The notes: generated from the letters alone by a model not told the origin. Shown: positions 47,571-58,485, numbered from the stretch's first letter. The stretch is 64,000 nt of DNA from Diphasiastrum complanatum (GCA_029204225.1 CM055093.1:18253041-18317040), one strand, 5' to 3'. Numbers and translations: made by a program.

Positions 47571-47775
47571 TAGCATAAGTAGTTAGTAAGCTATTGGGGT
47601 TCATCCGGGGAGAAATCGATCTCATCCTATATGACATAGCAGTATGTAGGTTTAGGGTTTAGGGTTTAGGATTTGGAGCATAAGTAATTCGTAAGCTGTT
47701 GAAGTTCATCTGGGGAGAAACCGATCTCATCCTATAAGACATAGTAGTGTGTAGGTTTAGGGTTTAGGCTTAGAG
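47571..47775. repeat. Imperfect tandem duplication ending in TTTAGGG-like repeats
   Basis: Two units of roughly 105 bp each start AGCATAAGTA and contain GGGGAGAAA(T/C)CGATCTCATCC. They end GTAGGTTTAGGGTTTAGGG and GTAGGTTTAGGGTTTAGG. The TTTAGGG motif is the plant telomere repeat, here in two or three units only. Confidence 0.75.
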
Positions 47776-48700
47776 AAGCAAGATAGTAAACGTCACTGAA
47801 AAAATTTATCCAAGAAAATAGCTCTGTATCCAGCACCTTTCTGAAAGCTCTTCAGCATCCTTGAACACACTACGTTAGGTCTCAACATATTTCTCAGCTT
47901 CAAGCCATTTTGCTTGGTCTAGCTCTGCTGAACGAGAATCTTTTGCGGTCCAGTACGAGAGAAGGCAAACGACGGAAACGAAACCTTCTCCTGCCTGCAC
48001 GCTCCAAAGAGTACCAGCAAGATCATGCAAGTACCCAGAAGTACAGATATTTGATTTGATGGCATGACGTCAGCAGATACATTTTAGGTCATGGTGAATC
48101 TACCACTCTTGTAATTCCCTGATTAGTTGTAGATGTTTAATCACTCTAATCTTAGATTCACATAGAGCGACCATACTTACTGGATGATACTTGACATATA
48201 GATCAAAAGAATACATATACAGTGTAATGTAGTAGTCTGATGCTAGTAAGCAATCAAGACGAAATACAGACAACAAGTGCGCCTGCGTGCGACACGAGCT
48301 CTATGATCAGGATCCAAAGAGATCTAACTGTCCGCTAGTAAAGCGAGATGATTACTCGTGAGAGAACCGTGTTTCTCCCACTTCAACGCACTGCGTGGAT
48401 TTGCATGCAGTGCTTGAAGAAAGTAGAGGAAGTTCAATATAGATAATTTCTCTTGTTGTGTCTGATCTCGTATGCAAATGCTTCTGCTGTTAATCGTGTG
48501 TCTGAGTTTTCTTGTTCATTTTAATTCCGCACCTTGGTTGAAACTATGTTGAATGCTGCATTAATTTTATAAACGTAGATCAGCAGAGCCTGACTACATT
48601 CTGGAGGATAGTAGGAGTGATTCAGCTGGCAGTGTCCAACGATCGCATCTGAACTCCATCCGAATCGGAACAGAGGATCGTGGTTCCTTCGCGAAGGCTT
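47776..48700. other. No gene recognised
   Basis: No domain or terminal repeat found. Confidence 0.4.
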
Positions 48701-48715
48701 CGCGATTGCGAGATC

Positions 48716-49556
48716 TCATCGTAATAGAAGCATCTCTCGGATCATAAGTGCAACACAGCGTGGATCCTCATAGGTAACAAGTGAGCGCAAAGTGACTGGT
48801 GTATCCCTGAACAAGCAATAGTATCTCCCACGAATCTCGTAATAAGCTGGGCAAATGAAGATAAAATGCTCCTCAGTCTCCACCGCACCTAGGGAACATA
48901 ACTGGCAGATCCTATCCTCTCGTGGGGTACCCTGAAACCAACCAATCTCAATCTCAAGCTGGTGTGAGGAGACAGGGAGCTGACCCAGTATGAATCTAAG
49001 ACCATGTGATAACCCAAAGCACAGGTAATTTGGTAGAAGTGGGGAACCTGATACATCAATCTCCAAAAAATGAAGCCGATAGAAGTTGGGTTTGACACCC
49101 AACTGACCATGCCAGGATCGATCAAGGTAAGCTCTATAGATGAATCGTCTGATGTAGTCATGGGTACCAGAAGGAAGTGCAGTGATAGAGATACTGAGTG
49201 TGCCAAGAAGTCTGGAGGCCTGAGAGAACCAAGCCAAATGGTAGCCCTGAATGTGAAGGCGCTGAGATGAAATGAGAGCAGCCTGAGTATATCTCTGCTC
49301 AGAAGACTGGAACGCACGGACGCGCTGTATATATGTGATGAGCTGAAGTAGGGCATCAAGGTACATGGGCGGGACCGCAAACTCAACAAGGATGATTTGG
49401 TGTGGAACTTAAGGCTTAGCCCGAATCATGCATGACAGCATAGTGATCTGTAATAGTGAGATACTGGCCCAGTCAGATGAAGTAAGACCAATGCACCATG
49501 CAGCTGATGCATATAGGGCTGTAGGAGAAACAATGGTGTCAAAAAGCCGACACTTA
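48716..49556 (-). pseudogene. Non-LTR retrotransposon C-terminal segment, copy 1
   Basis: The frame reads CRLFDTIVSPTALYASAAW, IRAKP, a TAA, VPHQIILVEFAVPPMYLDA, then 215 codons ending with a zinc-binding motif (CQLCSLGAVETEEHFIFICP) and YYEIRGRYYCLF. The LFD-x-x-VSP-x-x-LY-x-x-x-x-W block is the thumb that follows the reverse transcriptase core in LINEs. CX2C...H-x4-C is the usual C-terminal zinc knuckle. No catalytic core lies upstream: an (AG)n run stands there. Confidence 0.6.
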
Positions 49557-49557
49557 C

Positions 49558-49592
<35 letters not shown>

Positions 49593-49598
49593 GGGGGG
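49558..49598. repeat. (AG)n followed by a G run
   Basis: About 12 AG units, then 17 consecutive G. Confidence 0.95.
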
Positions 49599-49605
49599 AC
49601 ATGTG

Positions 49606-49740
49606 TCGTATCTCTTCAGTATGGTTCATTATGGTTTCAGCCATGATTCAGTATGGTTTAGTACGATTCGGTATGGTTCATTATGGTTCAATATGATTCA
49701 ATATGGTTCAGTACGATTCAGTATGGTTCCTTGTGATTTG
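49606..49740. repeat. 10-bp tandem repeat (ATGGTTCAGT), copy 1
   Basis: About a dozen imperfect units of ATGGTTCAGT / ATGATTCAAT. The same array follows the second LINE segment at 51118-51245. Confidence 0.85.
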
Positions 49741-49751
49741 ATTCAGAGAGA

Positions 49752-49778
49752 GAGAAAGAAAGAAAGAAAGAAAGAAAG
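49752..49778. repeat. (GAAA)n microsatellite
   Basis: Six or seven tetranucleotide units. Confidence 0.9.
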
Positions 49779-50259
49779 CTTTATTAATGTCTTTTCCATG
49801 CCAAAAGGCATATAAGACTAGTGAATGTACATGTCAAGTATGTGGTAACAATGGGAGCGTATGAAACATCTCCAAAACGGTAACATAAATAACAAATCTA
49901 AAGCTATGAACTGAAATAGATGTGATGATATATGAAACATGTGGGAGCATGTATACTGCTAAAAGTCATGAGTGGGGTATGACACTATCATCCAATCCTG
50001 TCCTGCTGATGCTATAAAAGGATGTAATGCAGGCCGCATGGAGGGCCACTGGTGGTCGCTGACGTCGTCTAGGAGGGTGAAGAAGTCTCCTCGTGATAAG
50101 TGGAGTAGCTCGTGATGCAACATGGGTATGTCTAGGGCACTGTCTCCGATCTCTATCGGCAGGTAAGTCATCATCATCATCAAATACTAGGTCTCGTCCT
50201 CTCCTCCTGGGGAAGAAAGAAGTGATCTGAGGCTGAGAAACATGACTCTGCTGGGCTGT
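49779..50259. other. No gene recognised
   Basis: No domain. It is probably the 3' untranslated part and flank of LINE copy 2, which reads right to left. Confidence 0.35.
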
Positions 50260-51045
50260 CTAACACAATCCCTGTCGCAGTATAAACATCTCCCGTATCA
50301 TGAGTGCAGCGCATCTGGAGTCCTCATAAGCTAGGAGGGATCGTAGGGTGACGGGTGTGTCACGGAACAAACAGTGGTATCTCCCTTTGATCTCGTAATA
50401 TACCGAGCACCTAAAGATAAAGTGCTCCTTTGACTCCACCTCATCCAAGGAGCATAACTAACAAATCCGCTCCGCTCTCGGGATACCCTGGAATCTCCCA
50501 GTCTCAATAGCCAACTGATGCGATGATACGCGAAGCTGTCCCAATGTAAATCTGAAGCAGTGTGATAACCCTGAGTCCAAATAGTGTGGCAAAACTGGGA
50601 ACCCTGCTATGTCAAGCTCAATAAAGTGAGTCCAGTAATAACCCCACCCTGTCGCCTCCAAGTATGATCGAGATATGCCCGATATAAGACGCGCCTGATA
50701 TACTGATGAGTACCTGAGGGGAGCTCTGTAATGTGGATACCAAATGACTCAAGGAGGAAGTGGGATGCCTGGGAGAACCACGACAGTCGATAGCCCTGGT
50801 CATGAAGTGAGTGTGAGGAAACTAGTGTTGTCTGTGTATATCTCATATCTGCATCGAGCAGAGGCTGGACTCTCTGAATATATGTGATAAGCTGTAAAGC
50901 GGCATCTATCTGAATGGGTGGAACAACAAACTCTACAAGAAGGATCTCGTGTGGAACCGAGGGCTTCACCCGAATCATACGAGCTAACATAGTAGTCTGT
51001 AATCGTAAAATGTTGGCCTAGTGTGATGACGAGAGGCCAGTACAC

Positions 51046-51048
<3 letters not shown>
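50260..51048 (-). pseudogene. Non-LTR retrotransposon C-terminal segment, copy 2
   Basis: It is homologous to copy 1: RVKPSVPHEILLVEFVVPP, LPSGTHQYIRRVLYRAYLDH, AERIC then a stop then LCSLDEVESKEHFIFRC, and YYEIKGRYHCLFRDTPVTLR. It is broken by frameshifts and a stop at the first zinc motif. It begins about 20 codons further into the thumb than copy 1, again at an (AG)n run. Confidence 0.6.

Positions 51049-51084
<36 letters not shown>
51049..51084. repeat. (GA)n microsatellite
   Basis: About 17 units, followed by AAAGGGGGGG. Confidence 0.95.
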
Positions 51085-51088
<4 letters not shown>

Positions 51089-51117
51089 GGGGGAAATGGA
51101 GAGTGACAGAGAGAGAA

Positions 51118-51245
51118 CATGCGTCGTATCTCTTCAATATGGTTCATTATGGTTTCAACCATGTTTCAATATGGTTCAGTACAATTCAGTATGGTTCAGT
51201 ATGGGTCAGTATGATTCAATATGGTTTCTTACTCATTTTGACCTT
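51118..51245. repeat. 10-bp tandem repeat (ATGGTTCAGT), copy 2
   Basis: Imperfect units like those at 49606-49740, with the same entry sequence (GTCGTATCTCTTCA). Confidence 0.85.
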
Positions 51246-51606
51246 AATAGGCAGCAGATACCCAGTAAAACAAGTTAGGGTTTTTCGGTAAGGCTTAGTA
51301 GGGTTTGGCATGGTTCAGTGTGCATTTCACTGCGTATCAGTGAGGTTCAGTGATAAATGTTCGTTCAACAACATACCTGGAATTTTTGTCACCCAGGTTT
51401 ATGCACCGAATCAAGATTTCACCTAACTGCTTGTGGCGGACCAGAATCCATTGGAAAATTGTCTATCTGCAATCCTCTAATTTTCCTCTCTCTACCGATA
51501 CCCAAATTGGGTGGCTTTAAAAGAAAAAAACAATTCGCAACGAATCGCTGATTTTCTGGACAGCGATTCGCAAATAGCGATTCCCGATTTGTTGCTGCAA
51601 CTATGA

Positions 51607-51607
<1 letters not shown>
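51246..51607. other. No gene recognised
   Basis: It contains short repeats of GCGATTCGC and AGCGATTC type near 51545-51585. Nothing coding is seen. Confidence 0.4.

Positions 51608-51649
<42 letters not shown>
51608..51649. repeat. (TA)n microsatellite at the hAT A edge
   Basis: A pure run of 21 units directly before CATAGTGGCACG, where hAT copy A begins. Confidence 0.95.
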
Positions 51650-51651
<2 letters not shown>

Positions 51652-51667
51652 TAGTGGCACGTAGTAC

Positions 51668-51740
51668 CGCCATTATGGTACCGCCGGTACCATAATGATG
51701 GTACCGCTAGTACGGTACCGCCCTGGGATTCGCGGTACCA
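51668..51740. repeat. GGTACC palindromes near the hAT A end
   Basis: GTACCGCCATTATGGTACCG, then GGTACC and several further copies in both orientations. The same block lies at 58552-58595 in copy C. Confidence 0.8.
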
Positions 51741-51996
51741 TTTTTTAATATTTTTTTTAAATTTTTTTTTATAATTAATAAATGTCTTTTATATAGTAAA
51801 ATAGGCTTTATAAAATGGAAAAAAAAGGGTTTTGGGTGTAAAAAATGAGGGGACAGTACAAGGGGCAGGGGACAGGTGTGGGTGAGCAGACCATGAGGCC
51901 AATGGGAGAGCAGCACGGGGGGGAGCAACACATGGGGGCAGGTACAGAGGCACATGGAGGGATGATGGGATGCACATGGCAAATCAGGCTGTGAGG

Positions 51997-52005
51997 ATAA
52001 ATAGG
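51997..52005 (+). promoter_or_regulatory. TATA box of small gene A
   Basis: ATAAATAGG, about 175 bp before the ATG. The same element is placed similarly in copies B (reverse, 58332-58344) and C (TAAATAGGC near 59042). The leader between it and the ATG consists of imperfect GTGAGAGCCA repeats in all three. Confidence 0.55.
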
Positions 52006-52175
52006 CACTCAAAATGCTATTGTGAGAGGCATTTTCAGAGGCTGTGAGAGAGCCAGTGAGAGCCAGTGAGAGAGCCAAAGAGAGCCAATGACAGGCTGTG
52101 AGAGGCTGTTTGAGAACCAGGTGCTGTGAGAGGCTGTTCGAGGACCAGGGTGCTGTGAGGAGAAAGTCAATCGAG

Positions 52176-52520
52176 ATGGCAGAGCGCATACCACCGAAGC
52201 CCGAGGGCAAAGCCAGGAGGAAGCTCGAGGAAGATATCCGAAGGCACAATGAAAGACATCGGAAGCAAGAGGCAGACTTTGCGGAGATGCGGCGACAGGC
52301 TCGGCTGAGAAACCTGGAGCCGGAGCACCCCGCCCCCGCTACGCCCCCCGCCCCCGCTGTCGAGCTGGATTTGGATGAGCAGATTGGAATGAACTTCACA
52401 CAACGGCAGCTCATCATGGTCAGGGAAAGGGCGGCCAGACGTCTGGCTAATCAAAAGGCAGAGCAAGAGCGATAGAACAATGCACCTGACGAGGGCGAGG
52501 AGTCAGTGGAGGATCCGTAG
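52176..52520 (+). pseudogene. hAT-associated small gene, copy A
   Basis: It starts MAERIPPKPEGKARRKLEED, then RRHNERHRKQEADFAEMRRQ (basic, helical), a proline-rich linker, and IGMNFTQRQLIMVRERAARR. The frame stops at TAG 52473. Copy C has CAG at that codon and continues NNAPDEGEESVED to its own stop, so the original product was about 114 residues with an acidic tail. The gene faces the transposase gene tail to tail. It has no recognised domain. A DNA-binding or accessory role in transposition is conjecture. Confidence 0.6.
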
Positions 52521-53054
52521 GAATGTTTAAAATAGATAAGGTCCAGCCGTATGTGGCAGACTGTTGCTATGTGATTTTCGGCAGTTTAGGGTGCGGCAAA
52601 TAACTATATAGTTGTATAAAAAAAAGACCCAGCCATATATGGCGGGATACGTAATGTTATTTTGATACATCGGCTAAATCAATATACAGTGTGTTTTTTG
52701 TGCAACGCGCGCCTGGAGCTGTGAAATGCAATCTTTGTATTTTTTTAAATGCAATGTCATGTATGTGTTTATGAAATGTTGTCATGGGTTTAGGGTTTAT
52801 GGGTAATTGCTCTGCTCATGATTGTTTGGAGTGCATGTGCTATCAGTTTGTTGTGGCATCAATGATCAGTTTGTAGGTGCATTTCTCTGAAGGTATCAAT
52901 CGACACACGCACAATGTGCAGCAAATAAAGTACGCCAAACACTGAATATAATGTGAAAAATGGTCTGAATACAATGGTCGACCGTCTGCTAGAAACAAAT
53001 TGCTGAAAATAAAATAACAGAGCCACAATCAATGCTCTGTCTCTAACTCAGACG
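52521..53054. other. Conserved spacer between the two hAT genes
   Basis: It contains CCAGCCATATATGGCGGGATACG-like and AAACACTGAATATAATGTG-like stretches, which also occur in copies B (57250-57760) and C (59562-60048). It probably holds the 3' untranslated ends of both genes. Confidence 0.55.
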
Positions 53055-53395
53055 AATGCTCCGGAGACAACTCAGGGTGTCTGGAACTGGCATGGGCTGT
53101 GTATCGGAGGACTCGTCACTAGCATCATCCCAATTTGCCTCCGCATCGGCCCCCAAGCAAGCCAAACCAACAAGACCTGCTCTAGCTGGCTGTAATACTG
53201 GACCTTTAGCTGTACCTGGAGCCCTGCGAGGTCGTCCTCTCCTCCCTGGCAGTTTCTATGCTTTGCCTTTCTTGTTTGGTGCACCCTTGGGCCTTCCTGG
53301 TCTCTTGCAGACGAGGGGAGCTGTCAATGCCTCATCACCCCCATGCAAATCACCTGGCTGGCTAGGCTGGGCCCAAGCTGAGGCCGGCTGGGATA
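53055..53395 (-). pseudogene. hAT transposase C-terminal AT-hook tail, copy A
   Basis: It reads LHGGDEALTAPLVCKRPGRP, GRPKGAPNKKGKA, and after a shift a second basic GRPR-type motif, then an acidic tail and DTQPMPVPD. The KRPGRPKG and RGRPRKA motifs are AT-hooks, which bind the minor groove of AT-rich DNA. Copies B and C have the same order. Confidence 0.6.
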
Positions 53396-53662
53396 GGGAA
53401 GGGGGAGACGCGGTGGAACTACTTTCACAGGAGTATCCACAACATTGCACACATCTTGCATCCCCTCTTCCTCTCGGCTGCTCAGGATCCAGAGAGGAGG
53501 CAGCTCTCCATTACCTGGTGGACCATGTTCGGTAGTACCTATCCATCCATACATCGTCTTGCACTTTCACAGATATGCGGTTTCATTTCATCCTCCCTTA
53601 CTGCGTTTGCTTGACATTCCACCCGTGCAGTTGTGCTAAGCCGTTTCATTGCACGTTTGCAA
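53396..53662 (+). pseudogene. hAT transposase exon fragment in inverted orientation
   Basis: It matches copy B 55490-55870: WNYFHRSIHNVAHILHPLF-type sequence, then a deletion, then DPERRQLSITWWTMFGSTYP-type sequence and the start of the intron (GATATGCGG...). It lies head to tail against the AT-hook tail of copy A. Confidence 0.6.
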
Positions 53663-53719
53663 AATCTCAAATGATATAAGATAGATCTTGTTACCGATAA
53701 AATCTTGATTATCACGTCG

Positions 53720-55037
53720 ATGCAAAATCTCAGCTTGCAACTCCATGAAGAATAGTTGGTGCCATCCAACATACCTTCACCTGAACAAGTACGAATTGCT
53801 CCCAAATCTCTTGCCATAAGAACCAACCAAGAAGATAAACTTTTTCAAACCCTAATTGTGCCCTAAAAGACACAAAAACCAGCAAGTATCAAATCTGACA
53901 AATCAGCACCGGAATGTGTCGAAACCACACATTAGATGGATGTAGGAACTCGCCCTCCTACAAGCCTTGTGTGCTGAAAATTTCAGCCTGAAATTGCATT
54001 ACAAACTCAAAAACCAGCAAGCAAAGAATCAGGTTAGCCTCCAACAAAGCTTTTTTCGGAACCCTTCTTTCTTGCCAAAAAGTGTGAACAATACACACAC
54101 GGATAGGGTTGTTGCAACACCCTACAAATGGTAATATGCTATCCAATTTTCAGCCTCGGAATGTGATCGGATCATCACAAAAAAATTAGCGCCTTCTTCC
54201 ACACCTGGAAACAAGCAAAAAGAAGCGGATCTTCACTTTGCAAAATCAGCAAGAGTGCTGATTTTTCAGCCAAATCAGAAGAATAGAAATTGCTTGTAGA
54301 TGGGCGCCCTCCTACAAAAGAGCAAATCTGAAAAATAGGGCAGCATCGGACCAACGGAAGTAGGATAAACCTACACGGATGTGGGCGACCTAAAAGAAGC
54401 CCCGAAGAAGATAAGTAATGGCGCCTTCCTGCAACCTGAAAAATCAGCAAACAGCAACTTGATTTTTTAGCGCCCAAAATCCTGTTATCTTCTTTGATGT
54501 GTGGCGCCCTCCTGCAAAACGGAAAAGAGTCAAAAAACGGATCTTCACTCCAAAAAATCAGCAAAGGTGCTGAAATTTTGTGATCCCTAAGTAAAGACGA
54601 TCTCTTTTGGTAGGGCGCCCTAAATCAAGCATAGAAGATCCATGGCTCTGATACCATGTAGGAATTCAAAGTGCCAAGATCCTTCTAACATTCAATCTCC
54701 ATATACAAGAAGAAGAAAAAGAGGAAGAAGAAGAAGAGGGAGAGGGTTAGGTGCCCTCAAGGAGAGAGAAAGTAGTAGCAATGCTTGAAAGGGAATGAAT
54801 TACAAATGAACAAAGAGTACATATAAATAGGCCTTCCAAGGGCCTAGACTCTTCCAAACTCTAGAACCTTCCAAGACCCACTACTAATTATAGGGCACCC
54901 CCAAAAGTCAAGATAGGGTCCCTTAACATAATTAGACTTTACTTGGACCCACGAATTACTACTGGACCAAAATTGGGTCCAACTCAACTAAAACTGACTT
55001 AACATGATCTAAATAATAAACCTAACCCATGGTTACA
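53720..55037 (-). mobile_element. 5' end of a minus-strand copia retrotransposon
   Basis: LTR 54656-55037 (TGTAGGAATTC ... GGTTACA), primer site GGCTCTGATACCA (54643-54655), an unusually long leader (53830-54640), then the start of Gag (MLDGTNYSSWSCKLRF at about 53770). The rest is missing: at 53660 hAT sequence begins. The leader contains five or six diverged copies of a unit with GGCGCCCTCCTGCAAA and AAATCAGCAA. Confidence 0.6.
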
Positions 55038-55049
55038 CAAGTCTCGACC

Positions 55050-56238
55050 TTTTGGGTCAAAGTAACCTATGGGAAACACTATCATTTATTACTTCTAAAA
55101 AATCTTTGGCGTGGTAGTACGTTTGAGCACACAGAGGATGGGGAGCACTTTTCGTACAAGGTGAGGGGTGACCAATTCTGGAGGGATGCGCAGACATTGT
55201 CAGGACTCCTGCGTCCATTCTACATTATGCTCCGCATGGCTGACAACGAGGGGTCCACACTTGGATTGGTGTATGAGCTCATGGACCGGATTGGACAGTT
55301 CTTGCAATTGCCCATCTTGCAGCCAAAGAGGTAAGCAGTATAGTAATGTAATTGCTCTTTATCTTTTTCAGTGATTGCTAGTTTGTTTGTATGTTGATTT
55401 TACATTTTTCCGTATTTTGCTTCCATCTTGTTGTACTTTCTTCAACCTCAGTATAATAAGCAGGATGACCGATCTCAAGGGTATATGGGAGACGCAGTGG
55501 AACTACTTCCACAGGAACATCCATAGTGTTGCACACATGTTGCATCCCCTCTTCCTCTCTCCAACACAAATCGCAGACAGGGAACTCGAGGCGGATTAAC
55601 TTTCCTACATCTACAACGTGGGTCCACGCATTGGTTTGGATCCTATTAGACTCATGGAGGAGCTAGCTGCATTTCGTTTCGACATGGGCATGTTTGGTCA
55701 CGAGGCTATGCAGGATCCAGAGAGGAGGCAGCTCCCCATTACTTGGTGGACCATGTTCGGTAGCACCTATCCCTCCATACAGCGTCTTGCACTACGTGTC
55801 CTATCACAGATATGCATCTCATCTCATCCTCCCTTACTACGTTTCCTTGATGTTCTAGACGTGCACATGTGCTAAACCATTTCATTCATGTACTATAGGA
55901 TTGCCCGCTGCCTCCGTCTGTGAGCGTAATTGGAGCACATGGGCCCTCATTCACACGAGGAGAAGAAACAGGTTGTCAGTGAGTCAGCTAGAGCGGTTGG
56001 TGTTCTATAGCACCAACGCACGTCTCACCAGGAGATTGCGTAGGTGATAGGTTATTCTCCTATAGTATGTTGGTTGACGTCTCCCTAATAGGTTGGTTTC
56101 AATTCCTGATCATGTTGTTTCCCTAATATGCTCAATTTTAACCTTGCAGACGAAGATATCGAATTTGGAGCGCCAAGTTGACTTGCCTACAAACAACGTC
56201 CAGCCGATGCCTGCATATGACTTGGGCACACAGTTGAT

Positions 56239-56278
<40 letters not shown>

Positions 56279-57246
56279 GCTTCATCACCGACAGCCTCCA
56301 TTGTATGAGGTAGATGAGCCAGCGTCAGAGGATAAGCAAGACGAGGATGAGCCCATTCAGGTTGTGTTCACCAGATCAGACAGGGATGAGGCAGATCCTA
56401 TTAGTGTTGGGCATACGCGACGAGTAGGGGTCACAAGTGCATCAGGTGGCAGAGGTGGGGCAGGTGGCAAAGGTTTTACTAGGGGACCTCAAGGGCACAC
56501 GGGGGGGGAAGTGGCATGCCTACTTATGTTGATATGATGGAGGAGGCTCTCGATGGAGGGCACAATGATTAAGATTTGGATCCCGCAGCTGCTTGGATGC
56601 ATGCAGCACAGAGTTATGGGCGTGACTTCGACAATACACCAGATGACTTCGATGGTACCAAAGGTTCAAATGTTTGAAACAAAAGCCTATATTTTTTTTC
56701 TGATTTTTTTGCAAGTTTTTAAGCAACTAATGCTAATTTAAGTGTTGGAACCTTAAACATAACATAAAAGTAGTTGAATAAGCATGTCCCAGCCTCATGG
56801 TAGGTAGTTTTTTAGTAGATGGGCCCTAGGACCCATTTGGAGGGCTAGGGCCCCAAAAAATTTGAGTTGCAAATGTCCACATTTCAAACGCGTTTGAATG
56901 TAACTATGGTGATGAGGCATTGACTGCTCCCCTCATCCGCAAGAGACCCAGAAGGCCCAAGGGTGCACCGAACAAGAAAGGCAGAGCACAAAAACCCACA
57001 AGGCAAGGGAAGAGGGGGCGACCTCGCAAGGCTACAGGAGCACAGTCACATCCAACTGGAGCAGGTCTAGTCGGTTTGGCTTGTTTGGGGGCTGATGAGG
57101 AGGCAGATTGGGAGGATGTGGATGACGAGTCCTCTTCCTCGGATACACAGCCCCTGCCAGTTCCAGACATGCCCTGATATCGGCTGCGAGAGTCAGCTCG
57201 AGGCCCTGAGTTGTCTCCGGAGCCTTCGTCTGAGTCAAAGCCAGAG
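55050..57246 (+). pseudogene. hAT transposase C-terminal half with tail, copy B
   Basis: Exon 55103-55330 (FWRDAQTLSGLLRPFYIMLR, then GLVYELMDRIGQFLQ) ends at GTAAGC. Exon from 55464 (IWETQWNYFHRNIHSVAHML, LAAFRFDMGMFGHEA, ITWWTMFGSTYPSIQRLALR) has a TAA where C has Trp, and its 3' splice donor reads AT instead of GT. The next exon (SVCERNWSTWALIHTRRRNR, LSVSQLERLVFYST) completes the hAT dimerisation domain. The final exon carries the RE-rich tract (expanded into (AG)n), an acidic region, unrelated DNA at about 56660-56900, and AT-hooks (RKRPRRPKGAPNKKGR, RGRPRKA). The N-terminal half is absent. Confidence 0.7.
56242..56273. repeat. (AG)n microsatellite inside the hAT coding sequence
   Basis: Sixteen units at the place where copy C encodes MAERERELAEMRERELG. 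The expansion shifts the frame. Confidence 0.9.
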
Positions 57247-57767
57247 CATTGATTGTGGCTCTATTATTATATATTTAGTAGTTTGATATCATGTTCCATG
57301 TTTGGCGGCCAGATGGCCGAACTGAATTCAGACCATTTTATACATTGTATCCAGTTTTGGACACATTTTATTTGTTGCACATTATGTATATGTCGATGTC
57401 TAAATGTCATGCTCTATTGTCAATTTTATCTCAAATTGTATGTGCGTGCGTGAATCGTATTTACAATTAATTTCATTAGTCATACAAAAAACACTAGATC
57501 TTCTCTCCAACACTATATACTAGTTAAGCATTTAAATAAAATTCAGAACATTGGAAAACCAAATCAGAGAATCGTTAAAATGTCACAATCTAGGATTCAT
57601 TCAAAATATCAAAACCCTAAACCAAACAAGACACAGTACATAAACATTGTTTCATAAAAACAATACATTGTTTCATAAAAACAAGACACGGTACATAAAC
57701 ATTGTTTCGTATGCCTCACTTACTGCTGAAAATTACATAGAAACAGTCCGCCACATACAGCTAGACC

Positions 57768-58197
57768 TTATCTAGTCTTCGCATTCCTACGAAGAGCCCA
57801 CAGACTCCTCGCCCTGGTCAAGTGCATTATTCTCTCGCTCTGCCTCCTGGTTAGCCCGACAAATTCGCACCCTTTCCCTAACCATGGCCAACTGCTGTGC
57901 AATGAAGTTAATTCCAATCTGCTGTGTTTCCTCGCCCTCGCCAGCGGGGTAGGGGGCTGCAGCTCCGGGTGTCTCTGCCGAATCTCTCGCTGCCTCTCTT
58001 CAAAACTGCTTGTTGCTTCCGATGCCTTTCGTTGGGCCTTCAGACCTCTTCCTCGAGCTTCATCCTTTGCACACAAAGCAACCCATCAAGCTATATACCA
58101 CGATGGAAATAAACTATAAAAAACACAGAATAAGCCTAAATTGCATGCGAACGGATACAGGGCAAACGCTCACGTCAGGTGGTATGCGCTCTGCCAT
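57768..58197 (-). pseudogene. hAT-associated small gene, copy B (with intron)
   Basis: Exon 1 (58197-58174) encodes MAERIPPD and ends at GTGAGC. An intron of 109 bp (58173-58065) ends GCAAAG. Exon 2 starts DEARGRGLKAQRKASEA, and after a shift reads GINFIAQQLAMVRERVRICR and ends DQGEESVGSS. Copies A and C have no intron here but 27 bp of coding sequence. The frameshift indicates a pseudogene. Confidence 0.6.
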
Positions 58198-58345
58198 CTT
58201 GATCGACTTTCTCTCACAACACCCTGGGCTCTCGCACAGGCTCTCACAGTCTTTCACAGCCTCTGACTAACTGGCTCTCTCACATCCTCTGAAAATGCCT
58301 CTCACAATGCGTCTCACAATGGCAGTCACATTGCCTATTTATCCC
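58198..58345 (-). promoter_or_regulatory. Promoter and leader of small gene B
   Basis: The inverse of ATAAATAGGC lies at 58332-58344, followed toward the gene by GTGAGAGGC-type repeats, as in copies A and C. Confidence 0.5.
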
Positions 58346-58483
58346 CACAGTGCGGCCCCATGTGCTGTTGTACCTGCCCCTTGTATTGTCCCCTTTTTTT
58401 TGCATACTTTCATCTTTTTTTGGCCTTATTTTGGCCTTTTTCTTGCACTATAAATGCATTTTTTTATAAGGAAAAAATATTTG

Positions 58484-58485
<2 letters not shown>

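Larger units (their letters stand above)
51650..53662. mobile_element. hAT-family element, copy A (rearranged, non-autonomous)
   Basis: The left end CATAGTGGCAC follows a (TA)n run. Next come GGTACC-rich palindromic DNA, a TATA box, GTGAGAG-type leader repeats, the small gene (52176-52520), a conserved spacer, and the 3' end of the transposase gene on the minus strand (53055-53395). This is then joined to a plus-strand piece of the same transposase (53396-53662). The middle of the transposase is gone, so this copy is a deletion-inversion derivative. Confidence 0.6.

Noticed and set aside
47641-47775. True telomere or chromosome end
   Set aside because: Only two or three TTTAGGG-like units, inside ordinary sequence.
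51707-52417. 236-codon minus-strand ORF
   Set aside because: It covers promoter repeats and the antisense of small gene A. No conserved content, and copy C does not preserve a comparable frame.
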